IMG/VR virus record: IMGVR_UViG_3300037502_002127
Location: 1 to 27,940 of that record
Length of the DNA stretch: 27,940 bases
Direction: 5' to 3' (one strand)
DNA from: a virus
The notes under the pieces are model-generated. The model was not told the origin of the DNA. It ran no database searches and saw nothing but the letters and a program-made list of their open reading frames with translations. Position 1 is the first letter of the stretch. Every line of letters starts with the position of its first letter. Shown piece after piece: positions 6,257-14,151 of the stretch. Made by a program: the position numbers and the translations under genes.

Positions 6257-7459
6257 ATGAGTTTTGTTTTTCCGGGGAGAGTAATTGCATATTCTCCAGA
6301 AGTATCAAAAAAATTAGGATCTGTCACCGCTGCCATCCTAGTAGGACAGTTAGAATTTTGGTTTAGCAAGTATAAGACATTTTGGAAGTTCTTAGAACCA
6401 AACAATTCTGAGAACTATAGAGAAGGCGACTCTTGGACAGAAGAACTAGCGATGTCTAAAGCAGAGTTTAAGACTGCTTTTAGCAAAGTAGGGATAAAGT
6501 ACGCCTCCCAAAAAGAGTATGAAGATGCAGAGAATAAGTTCATTAAAGACGGTAAAGAATATCTTTACTGTTCTTACACGAATAAATTAACGCATATCAC
6601 CTGGTATGAGCGCAATGATGCCAAGGTGGAAAGATTTTGGATAGACACGTTCTTTGTGGATAGAAGCACTCTTAAAGAGCGCCCATTATTGTTTAATGAA
6701 TTACAAGACAAGAAAGAGACAAGAGCGCTCACACCCGTACTTGGTGTGAGGCGGGATTTGCCACAATCACAATCTCGCTTTCCCGAAAGCAAGAAAGTTG
6801 ATCTCGATTCATATACAGAGATCAATGCAAAGAAAAAAAATAAATATGTCAAGAAAGATGTTGTGGACAAGACTCAGAATAAGTCTGAGGAAAAGTCGGA
6901 AGTCCAAGAAGTAAAAAGTCTTTCTTTGGTAAAAACTCAAGAAGACAAGAATGTTGAAAGATTATCCGTTGATCAATATAAACAAGTGCCGCCCGCGCCC
7001 GCGTCTTGTCAAGGCGAGAAGGCTCTTGGATTAAGTAAAGTTATTACGCGTCCAGAAGATATTTTTAAAGGAACGCGTAGAAGTGTTTCATCAGATGCTT
7101 GGATGAATAACCAAAATCCTGATAAGCAGTTTGCTCAGTGGTTGTTACAGAAACGGCTAAAATCTTATCCTGATACTAATTTGGCTAATGTCAACGCTGA
7201 GATTAGGAAAGATGCCGATAAAGCTGCTGATTTATGGAAAGAGTATCTTGAATATCAGGAAGTACAGATTAAGCTAGAACAACTACAACAAGAGAAGTTG
7301 AAAGAGAAGGCATTGGCTGAAGCCAAAGAAAAGCAAGCACAATGGGAGATAGAACAAGAAGCTGAATCTCTTGGCATGACTACTCAAGAGTACATTCTCT
7401 ACAAGAACAGAAAAGCTAAAGAGGACTTAAAAGCTAAATTCAATGAGTGGGGTTCCTAA
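6257..7459 (+). CDS. Replication initiator-like protein with N-terminal winged helix
   Basis: This 400-residue protein is probably the origin-binding or helicase-recruiting factor. The N-terminal 130 residues match the winged-helix unit of phage and plasmid replication proteins: YSPEVSKKLGSVTAAILVGQLEFWF, then DSWTEELAMSKAEFKTAF (recognition helix), and a wing with LTHITWYERND. A low-complexity Lys/Glu-rich linker (about 185-240) leads to a probable coiled coil at about 325-395 (EVQIKLEQLQQEKLKEKALAEA). It sits directly before the DnaB-type helicase gene, the usual initiator-helicase order. An extended -10 box precedes it. Inside the gene, 6726-6753 can form a stem-loop and 6988-7003 is a run of 16 G/C bases in otherwise AT-rich DNA; these could be origin structure. 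The initiator role is inferred from fold and position. Confidence 0.68.
   Translation: MSFVFPGRVIAYSPEVSKKLGSVTAAILVGQLEFWFSKYKTFWKFLEPNNSENYREGDSWTEELAMSKAEFKTAFSKVGIKYASQKEYEDAENKFIKDGKEYLYCSYTNKLTHITWYERNDAKVERFWIDTFFVDRSTLKERPLLFNELQDKKETRALTPVLGVRRDLPQSQSRFPESKKVDLDSYTEINAKKKNKYVKKDVVDKTQNKSEEKSEVQEVKSLSLVKTQEDKNVERLSVDQYKQVPPAPASCQGEKALGLSKVITRPEDIFKGTRRSVSSDAWMNNQNPDKQFAQWLLQKRLKSYPDTNLANVNAEIRKDADKAADLWKEYLEYQEVQIKLEQLQQEKLKEKALAEAKEKQAQWEIEQEAESLGMTTQEYILYKNRKAKEDLKAKFNEWGS
6726..6753. repeat. Inverted repeat inside the initiator gene
   Basis: CTCACACC (6728-6735) pairs perfectly with GGTGTGAG (6743-6750) around a 7-base loop. The stem extends by two more pairs across a one-base bulge. 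It lies inside coding sequence, and its function is unknown. Confidence 0.55.
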
Positions 7460-7464
7460 TTCCA

Positions 7465-7493
7465 TTGACAGTGTGTTTTTATTGTGTTAGATT
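7465..7493 (+). promoter_or_regulatory. Sigma70-type promoter of the helicase gene
   Basis: A perfect -35 TTGACA (7465-7470) is separated by 17 bases from TAGATT (7488-7493), in the 61-base gap before the helicase ATG. The expected leader holds a direct repeat GTGGTGTT at 7498-7505 and 7510-7517, spaced 12 bases apart, a possible operator. Confidence 0.6.
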
Positions 7494-7520
7494 GCTGGTG
7501 GTGTTTACCGTGGTGTTAGC

Positions 7521-8825
7521 ATGGACGTTACGATAATAAATTCTCCGGAGTCGGAGAGAGAACTTCTAAGTTATGTGTTAGTGCATGGCAACTTGGACAT
7601 AGTTGAGACGTATGAGATACAGGAAGAAGATTTTTCTGTGTTGGATTACAAAAAGCTATTTAAAGTATTTAAGACTTTGAACAACCAAGGCAAGCGCATT
7701 GACTTGTTGGAAGTCAGTAATTTCCTAACCACAAACTCTGTCAAGTTAGTGGCAGAGCCAAAAGCGCTAATAGCATCTATTCTGGATAGTGCATATTACA
7801 ATCCAGAGTCAGCAGCATCTATAGTTAAGGACAAATCGCTCAGGAGGCGAATTATGTCAGCTGCTGAATTCGCAAAGAAAGAGTCCAACAACTTGCTTGT
7901 TGAGCCACAGGATTTGTTGGCATCTATGCAAGAGGAACTACTAAAAATAGAAAGGCAAGTTCATGGGGACAGATATCAGCTGTACTCTGCTAATAAACTT
8001 GCTGTAAGCGTGTTTGATTACTTGACTTCAGAGCATCAAAAATTGCCTAATTTAGGCTGGTATTCACTTGATAATATACTAGAAGGCATTCGTCCGTGCG
8101 TGTACCTTGTAGCTGGCGGTACAGGCATGGGGAAAACGTCTTTTATGTTAGCTATGGCAATGCAATTAATGAAGCTGCATGGATTGCCTGCATTGTACTT
8201 TACTCCTGAGATGACACAGGAGCAGTTTGCAACGAGAATGTTGTCAAACATTACTGGGATAAATTCTAGTGATTTGTTGCAGATTGGGAGAAATGAGCAA
8301 CATCATAAGTGGGATGCAATTGTTCAAGGCATTGCACAGTTAGGAGATTTACCATTGTATGTGAACGATAATAGCTCACCTAGCATGGCAATTATTGAGT
8401 CAGATATTAGGAAAGTGATAGCTCAGCGTGGTGAGAAGATGGCTGTATTTGTGGATTATTTACAGCAATTGCCACCCGTTTCTAAAGATGGTGATTCTGC
8501 ATCTGAGCTAGGACGACGGATGCAACTACTTGATAATATTTCTAAGAAATATCAAGTACCGCTATTTGTTGGTTGTCAGATTAATCGTAGTAACGCTACT
8601 ACACAGGACAAACGTCCTGATTTGTTTAGTATCCGTGGTAGTGGAGAGATCGCGGAAAAGGCAGCCGTTATCTTAGGATTGTTTCGTTCTGCTTATTATA
8701 GTAAAGATCCAGGAGATTATAGCTTTGAAGTTTCAGTATTAAAAAATCGATGGGGAAGGATGGGAGAGACTGCATATTTACGATGTGACTTAGGCACTTC
8801 ATCTTTCTGGGATGCAACAGTGTAG
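7521..8825 (+). CDS. dnaB: Replicative DNA helicase, DnaB type
   Basis: A 434-residue hexameric replicative helicase. It has the helical N-terminal domain (about 8-110), a linker, and the RecA-like ATPase domain from about 175. The Walker A loop GGTGMGKT is at 199-206, FTPEM at about 227-231, the Walker B VFVDY at 309-313, then GCQINR and the DLFSIRGSGEIAEKA segment that is typical of DnaB (usually DLR.SG.IEQDAD). The length is close to that of bacterial DnaB (about 450), and no intein is present, although DnaB is a common intein host. It should unwind the fork ahead of the polymerase and is likely loaded by the protein upstream. It has its own promoter at 7465-7493; no strong Shine-Dalgarno sequence is visible before the ATG. 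Confidence 0.94.
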   Translation: MDVTIINSPESERELLSYVLVHGNLDIVETYEIQEEDFSVLDYKKLFKVFKTLNNQGKRIDLLEVSNFLTTNSVKLVAEPKALIASILDSAYYNPESAASIVKDKSLRRRIMSAAEFAKKESNNLLVEPQDLLASMQEELLKIERQVHGDRYQLYSANKLAVSVFDYLTSEHQKLPNLGWYSLDNILEGIRPCVYLVAGGTGMGKTSFMLAMAMQLMKLHGLPALYFTPEMTQEQFATRMLSNITGINSSDLLQIGRNEQHHKWDAIVQGIAQLGDLPLYVNDNSSPSMAIIESDIRKVIAQRGEKMAVFVDYLQQLPPVSKDGDSASELGRRMQLLDNISKKYQVPLFVGCQINRSNATTQDKRPDLFSIRGSGEIAEKAAVILGLFRSAYYSKDPGDYSFEVSVLKNRWGRMGETAYLRCDLGTSSFWDATV

Positions 8826-8838
8826 CTTCTGTTGTTAA

Positions 8839-8885
8839 ACCTGCATTACTGTCAATATAATTAAAAAATAATGACAAATGCAGGT
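8839..8885 (+). promoter_or_regulatory. Hairpin able to mask the ribosome binding site of the zinc-ribbon gene
   Basis: ACCTGCATT (8839-8847) and AATGCAGGT (8877-8885) are perfect inverted copies, with an inner GTCA/TGAC pair at 8851-8854 and 8872-8875. The right arm contains the AGG used as Shine-Dalgarno sequence for ATG 8891. There is no T-run, so it is not a terminator; control of translation is an inference. Confidence 0.45.
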
Positions 8886-8890
8886 ATCTC

Positions 8891-9181
8891 ATGACAGAAG
8901 AAGAAAGAGACTTAAGAAGGCGGGAAGCTCAAAAACGTTACTATGAGCGTTCCAAGCGTGGATATAAGCCGTCTAGATGCAGTAAGTGTGGAGCTAGACT
9001 TAAAATTGATTCTAAGCACGCTCCTATTTGCTGGGGCTGTTGGTACAAAACTAACGAAGGCAAAGAGTATTTGCGAGACAAGCAACGTCTTTGCAGAAAG
9101 AGAAAAAAGTCAGATAATCTATTGACAATTACTAGAAAAAATACTATAGTAGATGAAACCATTAGTGTAGGTGTAGTATGA
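8891..9181 (+). CDS. Small zinc-ribbon protein
   Basis: A 96-residue highly basic protein with two CxxC knuckles, CSKC (30-33) and CWGC (48-51). Their spacing would bind one zinc ion. The N-terminal helix is rich in Arg/Lys/Glu (EERDLRRREAQKRYYERSKRG), and further basic residues follow the ribbon (RDKQRLCRKRKK), which suggests binding to nucleic acid. The exact role is unknown; similar small zinc ribbons are frequent in phage replication modules. It sits between the helicase and annealing-protein genes and ends in an ATGA overlap with the latter. A hairpin upstream may cover its ribosome binding site. Confidence 0.75.
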   Translation: MTEEERDLRRREAQKRYYERSKRGYKPSRCSKCGARLKIDSKHAPICWGCWYKTNEGKEYLRDKQRLCRKRKKSDNLLTITRKNTIVDETISVGVV

Positions 9182-9897
9182 AAGAAATATTAACGGCTCT
9201 AAAACAAGCAAAAAAACAATTTAAAAAGGTAGTCAAAGACTGCCGCAACAAGGGGCAAAATTTTAGCTATGCTTCAATGGAGGCGATAAATCAAGCTATT
9301 GAGACTGGTTTAGAAGATGCTGATTTGACAGTTTTCTTTCTTCATTTTGAATATGAAGACAAGGAAGGCATTAGTCCTGCATTAAAACTGGTTTTAATGC
9401 ATAACCAGTCAGAACAAAAAATTGAGAGTTTTATTAAGCTCACACCATCCGTTATGAAAACAAAGGACGGAAGAGAGATTCAGACGTACTCTCAAGCGAT
9501 GGCAGCAGCCACTACTTCAGCTAAAAGGCTATTACTTACTAGTCTTTTAAATCTTTCAATAGAGGAGGATGAGGATGCTATATTTAACCCTGCTGAAATG
9601 CATGCTCAAAGAGTGTCTCCATCGCCACAACATCAAAAAATTACACCTGAGCAGCTTTTGACATTAAACAAGTTGCTCTATAAAAAGGGATTGGTAAATG
9701 ACAAATTCCAAGCAGACGATACTCAGAGAGCAGCTGCGTCTTCTGTCATTAAAGAAGTCTGTGGAGGTATATTTGCAAGAGCTGATATTCCTCAAAAGTA
9801 TTTTCAGGCATTGCTTACCAAACTAGATGCTTTACCAGATGCATTAGAATCTTCTGAAGATACGAAAGACACAGAAGACATAAGTAAATGGATATAG
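9178..9897 (+). CDS. erf: ERF-family single-strand annealing (recombination) protein
   Basis: A 239-residue protein of the ERF superfamily, which anneals complementary single strands during phage recombination and genome circularisation. Typical features are the N-terminal FKKVVKDCRNKGQNFSYAS (usual pattern K-D--N--kY-YA), the helix EAINQAIETGLEDADLTV, and the segment TYSQAMAAATTSAKRLLLT followed by LNLSIEEDEDA, matching the family's GsA-TY-RRY-L--LLg---eDDDg region. The C-terminal 80 residues form a separate helical part ending in an acidic tail and SKWI. Acidic C-termini of annealing and SSB proteins often contact partners, but that is inference here. The ATG overlaps the zinc-ribbon stop (ATGA), and a strong terminator follows. 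Confidence 0.85.
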   Translation: MKEILTALKQAKKQFKKVVKDCRNKGQNFSYASMEAINQAIETGLEDADLTVFFLHFEYEDKEGISPALKLVLMHNQSEQKIESFIKLTPSVMKTKDGREIQTYSQAMAAATTSAKRLLLTSLLNLSIEEDEDAIFNPAEMHAQRVSPSPQHQKITPEQLLTLNKLLYKKGLVNDKFQADDTQRAAASSVIKEVCGGIFARADIPQKYFQALLTKLDALPDALESSEDTKDTEDISKWI

Positions 9898-9906
9898 ATT
9901 AATTTT

Positions 9907-9940
9907 TACCCGCTCTTGTTTAAGAGCGGGTATTTTTTTT
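9907..9940 (+). terminator. Strong Rho-independent terminator of the replication module
   Basis: An 11-bp perfect GC-containing stem (TACCCGCTCTT at 9907-9917 with AAGAGCGGGTA at 9922-9932) and a 4-base loop are followed by eight T at 9933-9940. The T-run touches the stop codon of the convergent clamp gene. On the opposite strand the stem is not followed by a T-run. Confidence 0.92.
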
Positions 9941-11051
9941 AGTTTCTTAATTGAATAGGCATTGTCAATCTGATATTCTTGTCTAAATCGTCTACATTGG
10001 TTAAAATTACTGGACTTAACGGCTGATTTAGCTTAATTAATACTTCCTCCCCATCTAATGATTTTAATCCATCCAGGAGGTATTTTAAATTGAATGCAGT
10101 TGTTACAGAGTCGCCAGATATTTGAACTGACTCAATAGCATCAACAGCAGAGCCAAGTTGTGGTTCTTCACTACTAATTTCTAATCTTTGATTACCAGCA
10201 TCAAACACAACTTTAGCTATATTGTTGCGACTATCAGCCATAACACTAACTCTCTCCAATGCGCCGATAAAGTCTTTTTTGGGAGCGATAACAGAAGTTG
10301 CAAATTCTTTTGGGATTAGTCTTGAGTAGCTTGGGTATGTGCCTTCTAGAATTTTAGTTACTATTGTTATTTCTGCTGTTTGGAAGTAAGCAGTGTAATC
10401 TTTGATAGTAAAACTTAGCTCGTCATAAGCCTTAACAATTCTGGAAATTTCTGTTAAGACTTTAGCTGGAATCGTTACTTCCATTGTTTCTAATTCTTTA
10501 TCATGAGCAAATTTATGTACAGATAATCTATGTCCGTCTGTACTAGCTAGTGTGATAAATAAATCAGAGACAGTAATATTTACTCCTTGTAGAATTTGCT
10601 TTGTCTCATCTGTTGATGCGGAGAACAGTACGGCTTTTAAGCCCTGTAAAAAAGACTCTGCTGGTAATTTAAGTTTGTCATCTTCATCTTGAACCATTGG
10701 TATTTCTGGATATTCTGACGCACTTAGTGCGTTGATTTTCACCTTTCCGGTTTTGTGTTTGATAATTACTGTACTGTCATCCAAAGTAACGGATAAATCG
10801 CATAATTGAATACGATTTACTGTATCTAACAACAAACTTGCTGGTAAGCAAATTGAACCATTTGTATCTGTGCTACAATTGATTCTAGCTGTTATCCCAA
10901 AACTTAAATCGAATCCAGTGATAGTAAGCAAGTCGTCTTTAGCTGTTAACAATACCGTGCCTAATATTGGATGGGTGGGACGACTTGGGACGGCTTTAGA
11001 AACCATTCCTAAAGCATTAGCCAGCATTTTTTGGTTAACGTAAAATTTCAT
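9939..11051 (-). CDS. dnaN: DNA polymerase III sliding clamp (beta subunit)
   Basis: A complete 370-residue bacterial-type beta clamp, which encircles DNA and tethers polymerase. The N-terminus MKFYVNQKMLANALGMVSKAV with PSRPTHPILGTVLL is the classic clamp opening and looks cyanobacterial in style. Three repeated clamp domains of about 120 residues are seen: domain 1 with TGFDLSFGI, domain 2 with STDGHRLSVHKF, and domain 3 with LEGTYPSYSRLIP before it and the C-terminal ending RLTMPIQLRN. It is the only minus-strand gene in the left half of the window and lies between the replication module and the terminase, with its start 34 bases from the terminase ATG. On its own strand a TATAAT (plus coordinates 11081-11086) could serve as -10 but lacks a -35 at correct distance. 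Likely acquired from a host; a viral polymerase partner is not in this window. Confidence 0.95.
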   Translation of the reverse strand: MKFYVNQKMLANALGMVSKAVPSRPTHPILGTVLLTAKDDLLTITGFDLSFGITARINCSTDTNGSICLPASLLLDTVNRIQLCDLSVTLDDSTVIIKHKTGKVKINALSASEYPEIPMVQDEDDKLKLPAESFLQGLKAVLFSASTDETKQILQGVNITVSDLFITLASTDGHRLSVHKFAHDKELETMEVTIPAKVLTEISRIVKAYDELSFTIKDYTAYFQTAEITIVTKILEGTYPSYSRLIPKEFATSVIAPKKDFIGALERVSVMADSRNNIAKVVFDAGNQRLEISSEEPQLGSAVDAIESVQISGDSVTTAFNLKYLLDGLKSLDGEEVLIKLNQPLSPVILTNVDDLDKNIRLTMPIQLRN

Positions 11052-11085
11052 TTTGTGTTAAAAACTAAAGGTGTCATTTAATTAT

Positions 11086-12591
11086 ATGATAAATGTCAAG
11101 TTAAATCCTAAAAATAAAACAAAAATTAAACAAAAAACTATTGATATCTTGACACAAGATGGGAGATCTAATTCACTGGATAATTTTTACCAAGTTCCTA
11201 GGAAGTATGGAGATTTTTTAGAAGAATGTTGTCGTATACGTTCTGGTAATAAATTTATTCCATTTATGCCATTTGATTATCAAAAAGTTGTTAGTGACTT
11301 GATTGATGACTACCGTGGCATAATGATTTTTAAGACAAGACAATTAGGATTAACAGAATGTATTTCTGCTAAGTTCTTGCACAAAGCATTATTAAATCCA
11401 GCGTATGCTTCTGCTGTTCTATCGTTGGGACAAAAAGAGTCGTCTAACATTGCTGTACGTATTCAATCAATGCCTGCTAATGTAAAAGATCTTAAATTTT
11501 TAACTAAATCTAAAACTGAAATTCACTTCCAGAATGCTGGTAAAATATGGTTTCGTCCAGCCACAGATAATGCTACACGTTCTTTAGAATCTGTTAGTGA
11601 TATTTTTTATGATGAAGCTGCTTTCCCTCCCAATTTTAGTGAGATTTATGCCTCATCAACACCATCTCAAGAAGCGGTAGGGGAGAATGCTAGAACTATA
11701 ATGGCTACTACAATGTCACAACTAGGTAAGTTATCGACATTTTGGCAAATGTTCAATAGCGCTAATCCTGTAGATGCAGAATCTATAATTCAACGGATAA
11801 AGTTGGGGAAAGAAGAGCCATGTTATTGGTGGATAGATGACAATGGTTGGGCGAAAGTTATTATCCACTGGAAAGCACACCCTGTATATTCTTCTGTACC
11901 TGACTTCTTAGAGAAAACTAAGAAGAAACACAAGCTAACAGATGATGCTTTGAACAGAGAATATAATTTAGGCATTCCTGACTCAGGTGGTGCATTATTT
12001 AGTTATGAATATGTCTCTAAATGCGCAGTCGGTAGTTGGCAATTACCAAACAAAGATAGATATTATATGGCTGCTTTAGATCCAAATTTTGGTGGTACAG
12101 ACTATTGGGAATATTTGATTATTGACATTACAGAAACTCCTTATCAAGTAGTTGCAGAATATAGAGAAAACTCTAGACAATCTTTGTATTGTATAGATAA
12201 AACGTTAGAGTTATCTGATGCCTATAATCCAGTTTTAACAGTAATAGAACATAATTCAGGTGGTGCTATTATTGCAGCTGAAATCTCCAAATTGAGGCGT
12301 AATTTATCAATTGAAACTGTAGCTACTACCAACGTATCTAAAGTGCAAAATACAGATAGATTAGCATTAGCTTTAGAAAAACAAGAAGTTATATTCCCCT
12401 ACAATTGGGATGGATTAACAGAATTTGGCGCGTTCTCCCTGCAAAGTAGAAAAGCTATGTACGGACATGACGATTGTGTTATGTGCCTTGCTATTGCTTT
12501 TGCTAAATTAGATGTTGCTTTAAGACGCAAAGGCACTGCCCTAGAGGGAGATCTAGGAACTATCGCGGGACGTAAAAGCAGATTTAGATAA
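11086..12591 (+). CDS. terL: Terminase large subunit
   Basis: A 501-residue DNA packaging motor. The ATPase domain has the variant Walker A KTRQLGLT (about 83-90; the usual GK lysine is replaced, with Lys/Arg upstream, as in many TerL proteins), the Walker B IFYDEA (173-178) and the coupling motif ATTM (207-210). The C-terminal RNase H-like nuclease shows DPNFGGTD (Asp 332), VIEHNSGG (Glu 388) and YGHDDC (Asp 462/463), the expected acid triad. It translocates DNA into the prohead through the portal and cuts concatemers. An in-frame GTG at 11071 would add five residues; ATG 11086 was chosen because the GTG has no ribosome binding site, although that of the ATG is also weak. No small terminase subunit is visible next to it. 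No intein is present. Confidence 0.93.
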   Translation: MINVKLNPKNKTKIKQKTIDILTQDGRSNSLDNFYQVPRKYGDFLEECCRIRSGNKFIPFMPFDYQKVVSDLIDDYRGIMIFKTRQLGLTECISAKFLHKALLNPAYASAVLSLGQKESSNIAVRIQSMPANVKDLKFLTKSKTEIHFQNAGKIWFRPATDNATRSLESVSDIFYDEAAFPPNFSEIYASSTPSQEAVGENARTIMATTMSQLGKLSTFWQMFNSANPVDAESIIQRIKLGKEEPCYWWIDDNGWAKVIIHWKAHPVYSSVPDFLEKTKKKHKLTDDALNREYNLGIPDSGGALFSYEYVSKCAVGSWQLPNKDRYYMAALDPNFGGTDYWEYLIIDITETPYQVVAEYRENSRQSLYCIDKTLELSDAYNPVLTVIEHNSGGAIIAAEISKLRRNLSIETVATTNVSKVQNTDRLALALEKQEVIFPYNWDGLTEFGAFSLQSRKAMYGHDDCVMCLAIAFAKLDVALRRKGTALEGDLGTIAGRKSRFR

Positions 12592-12656
12592 AGAAAGCCC
12601 TGTTGAAGAGAAGGGCATAGAGAGGGATAAAATTATTGTACCAAAAATTTTCTATA

Positions 12657-12686
12657 TTACAGTTTTGCGTATATGTAACATATAAT
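12657..12686 (+). promoter_or_regulatory. Candidate promoter of the portal/head genes
   Basis: A consensus -10 TATAAT (12681-12686) is preceded after 18 bases by TTACAG (12657-12662, 4 of 6 matches to TTGACA). It lies in the 125-base gap between terminase and portal. The surrounding DNA is very AT-rich, so chance matches are possible. A short 5-bp inverted repeat at 12597-12616 lacks a T-run. Confidence 0.5.
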
Positions 12687-12716
12687 TAAAATTATATTAT
12701 TTAATAACATTTTTGT

Positions 12717-13988
12717 ATGGTTAATTACGGAAAAATATTTAGCAAACTTTGGCAATTTTTTAGAGGCTCTAATAATCTAGAAGGCATTAGGCAATCTGTT
12801 ATTTATCCGCACACTCAAACTAAAAATTATTTCGATTTACCAGAAACGCCTATACGTCCGGTACACGGTGATTTGAATATATCTTACGAACTTCTGGAGA
12901 TGTATTATTGGAGTTATGAATACAGGCACTCCATTGATACTATCGCATCTGATTGCTTCCAGGAAGTGGAAGGACAAGTCAGTAGTTGGTATGTCAATCC
13001 TACTTTAAGTGATGGCACAGTTGTTAGTCCAGAAGTGCTGGAAATAGCCAAAGAGCTATCAGAGTACAGATATGGTAAAGAACTAGTATTAGGCGGTGAT
13101 TTCTTAATTAGAGCAGCGATAGAAGCGTTAGCGTTTGGCGACAGTTTCGTTGAATTAGGCATTGGTAAAACAGGAATTGGTAATAATGATTGGGACATTG
13201 TTTCTAGTCAGTATTTACCTACTTTCTCTGTATTTGTGGAAAAGACTAGCAGTAATCAAACAGTAAGTTATATTCAACGTACAAGAGTCATGCCATCGGA
13301 GGATGATATTCAATTCAATCCTGTTAAAATACTGCATTTTAAATACAAATCTAGAGGATTGTATGGCAATTCTATTGGATTTCCTTCTATAGAAACATGG
13401 CGTAAATTCAAAGAGTGTTCTGTGGCATTAGAGACAGCAGCGCGAGACGTGGGCATTACTCCATGGTTGCATATTTTACCAGAAGACAAGACGGAACAAG
13501 ACAGAATAGATTACATGCAGCGTCATGAATCTATGTCAGCAAGTGGCATTATTACCAATTTGTATTTATTGTCTGGTTCTGATGTCAAGAAAGCTGCTGG
13601 AACAAGTGGTGATTCATTAGCTCCTTTAATTGATTATTGGTTAAAGCTAAGATATCAATGCATTCCTCCTAGAGTGCCGGCATGGATATTTCCAGGATTA
13701 GCAGAATCCACAGGATCTAGAGATATTCATGGACAGCCAGCGTTAACTTATAGTCGTCTGATTGGTGAAGTCCGTTCCTTGATTGGAGAGCAAGTTAGAT
13801 GGGCGATTTGTCTAAAAATGGTATTAAGATATGGATACGATTTTTACATTGCTAACAGGCATTTTGATGTCAAATGGCCTAAGTGGGTATTAACTCCTAA
13901 CTCTGAATACACACAAGTCATGGGTGAGTTTGCTTCTCTTACTGATATTCCAACAACTACAGAATCTCCGGAGTCATATGGAAACTAA
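12717..13988 (+). CDS. Portal protein
   Basis: A 423-residue phage portal protein, the dodecameric ring at the head vertex through which DNA passes. It follows the terminase, as is usual. Typical portal features are the early helix YYWSYEYRHSIDTIASDCF (core entry), ALAFGDSFVELG at about 137-148, then PVKILHFKYKSRGLYGNSIGF at about 202-221, where portals carry the pattern ILH------G-S------. Next comes a long helical region (wing/stem, about 225-300) with the tunnel-loop-like stretch around LIDYWLKLRYQ, and a C-terminal crown region. The length fits compact portals of siphoviruses or myoviruses. It ends in an 11-base overlap with the next small gene. Confidence 0.86.
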   Translation: MVNYGKIFSKLWQFFRGSNNLEGIRQSVIYPHTQTKNYFDLPETPIRPVHGDLNISYELLEMYYWSYEYRHSIDTIASDCFQEVEGQVSSWYVNPTLSDGTVVSPEVLEIAKELSEYRYGKELVLGGDFLIRAAIEALAFGDSFVELGIGKTGIGNNDWDIVSSQYLPTFSVFVEKTSSNQTVSYIQRTRVMPSEDDIQFNPVKILHFKYKSRGLYGNSIGFPSIETWRKFKECSVALETAARDVGITPWLHILPEDKTEQDRIDYMQRHESMSASGIITNLYLLSGSDVKKAAGTSGDSLAPLIDYWLKLRYQCIPPRVPAWIFPGLAESTGSRDIHGQPALTYSRLIGEVRSLIGEQVRWAICLKMVLRYGYDFYIANRHFDVKWPKWVLTPNSEYTQVMGEFASLTDIPTTTESPESYGN

Positions 13989-14151
13989 TTTTATTCCAAC
14001 TGAACAATCAAATTTAGAGCCGTTAGAAACATTACTAAGACGTGCTTTAATCTTCCCTGAAGATGTTGACAAATACATTGAAGATTGGGACGAAAATAAT
14101 CCAGATTATGCCGGATTACTCAATGCTGAAATTTTACCAGAGGAGACATAA
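13978..14151 (+). CDS. Small acidic protein between portal and minor head genes
   Basis: A 57-residue acidic protein of unknown function (METNFIPTEQ start; segments LETLLRRALIFPEDVDKYI and DWDENNPDYAGLL). The start at ATG 13978 has GGAG at 13970-13973 before it; a longer reading from 13924 would lie entirely inside portal coding sequence and is rejected. It overlaps the portal end by 11 bases and shares one base with the next start (TAATG). Its place between portal and minor head protein suggests a head-assembly accessory role, but no motif supports a specific one. Confidence 0.65.
   Translation: METNFIPTEQSNLEPLETLLRRALIFPEDVDKYIEDWDENNPDYAGLLNAEILPEET

Noticed and set aside
11081-11099. 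A minus-strand promoter for the clamp from TTGACA (plus 11094-11099) and TATAAT (plus 11081-11086)
   Set aside because: Both boxes match consensus, but they are only 7 bases apart, too close to act together.
12597-12616. Terminator after the terminase gene
   Set aside because: The stem is only about 5 bp (GCCCT/AGGGC) and no T-run follows.
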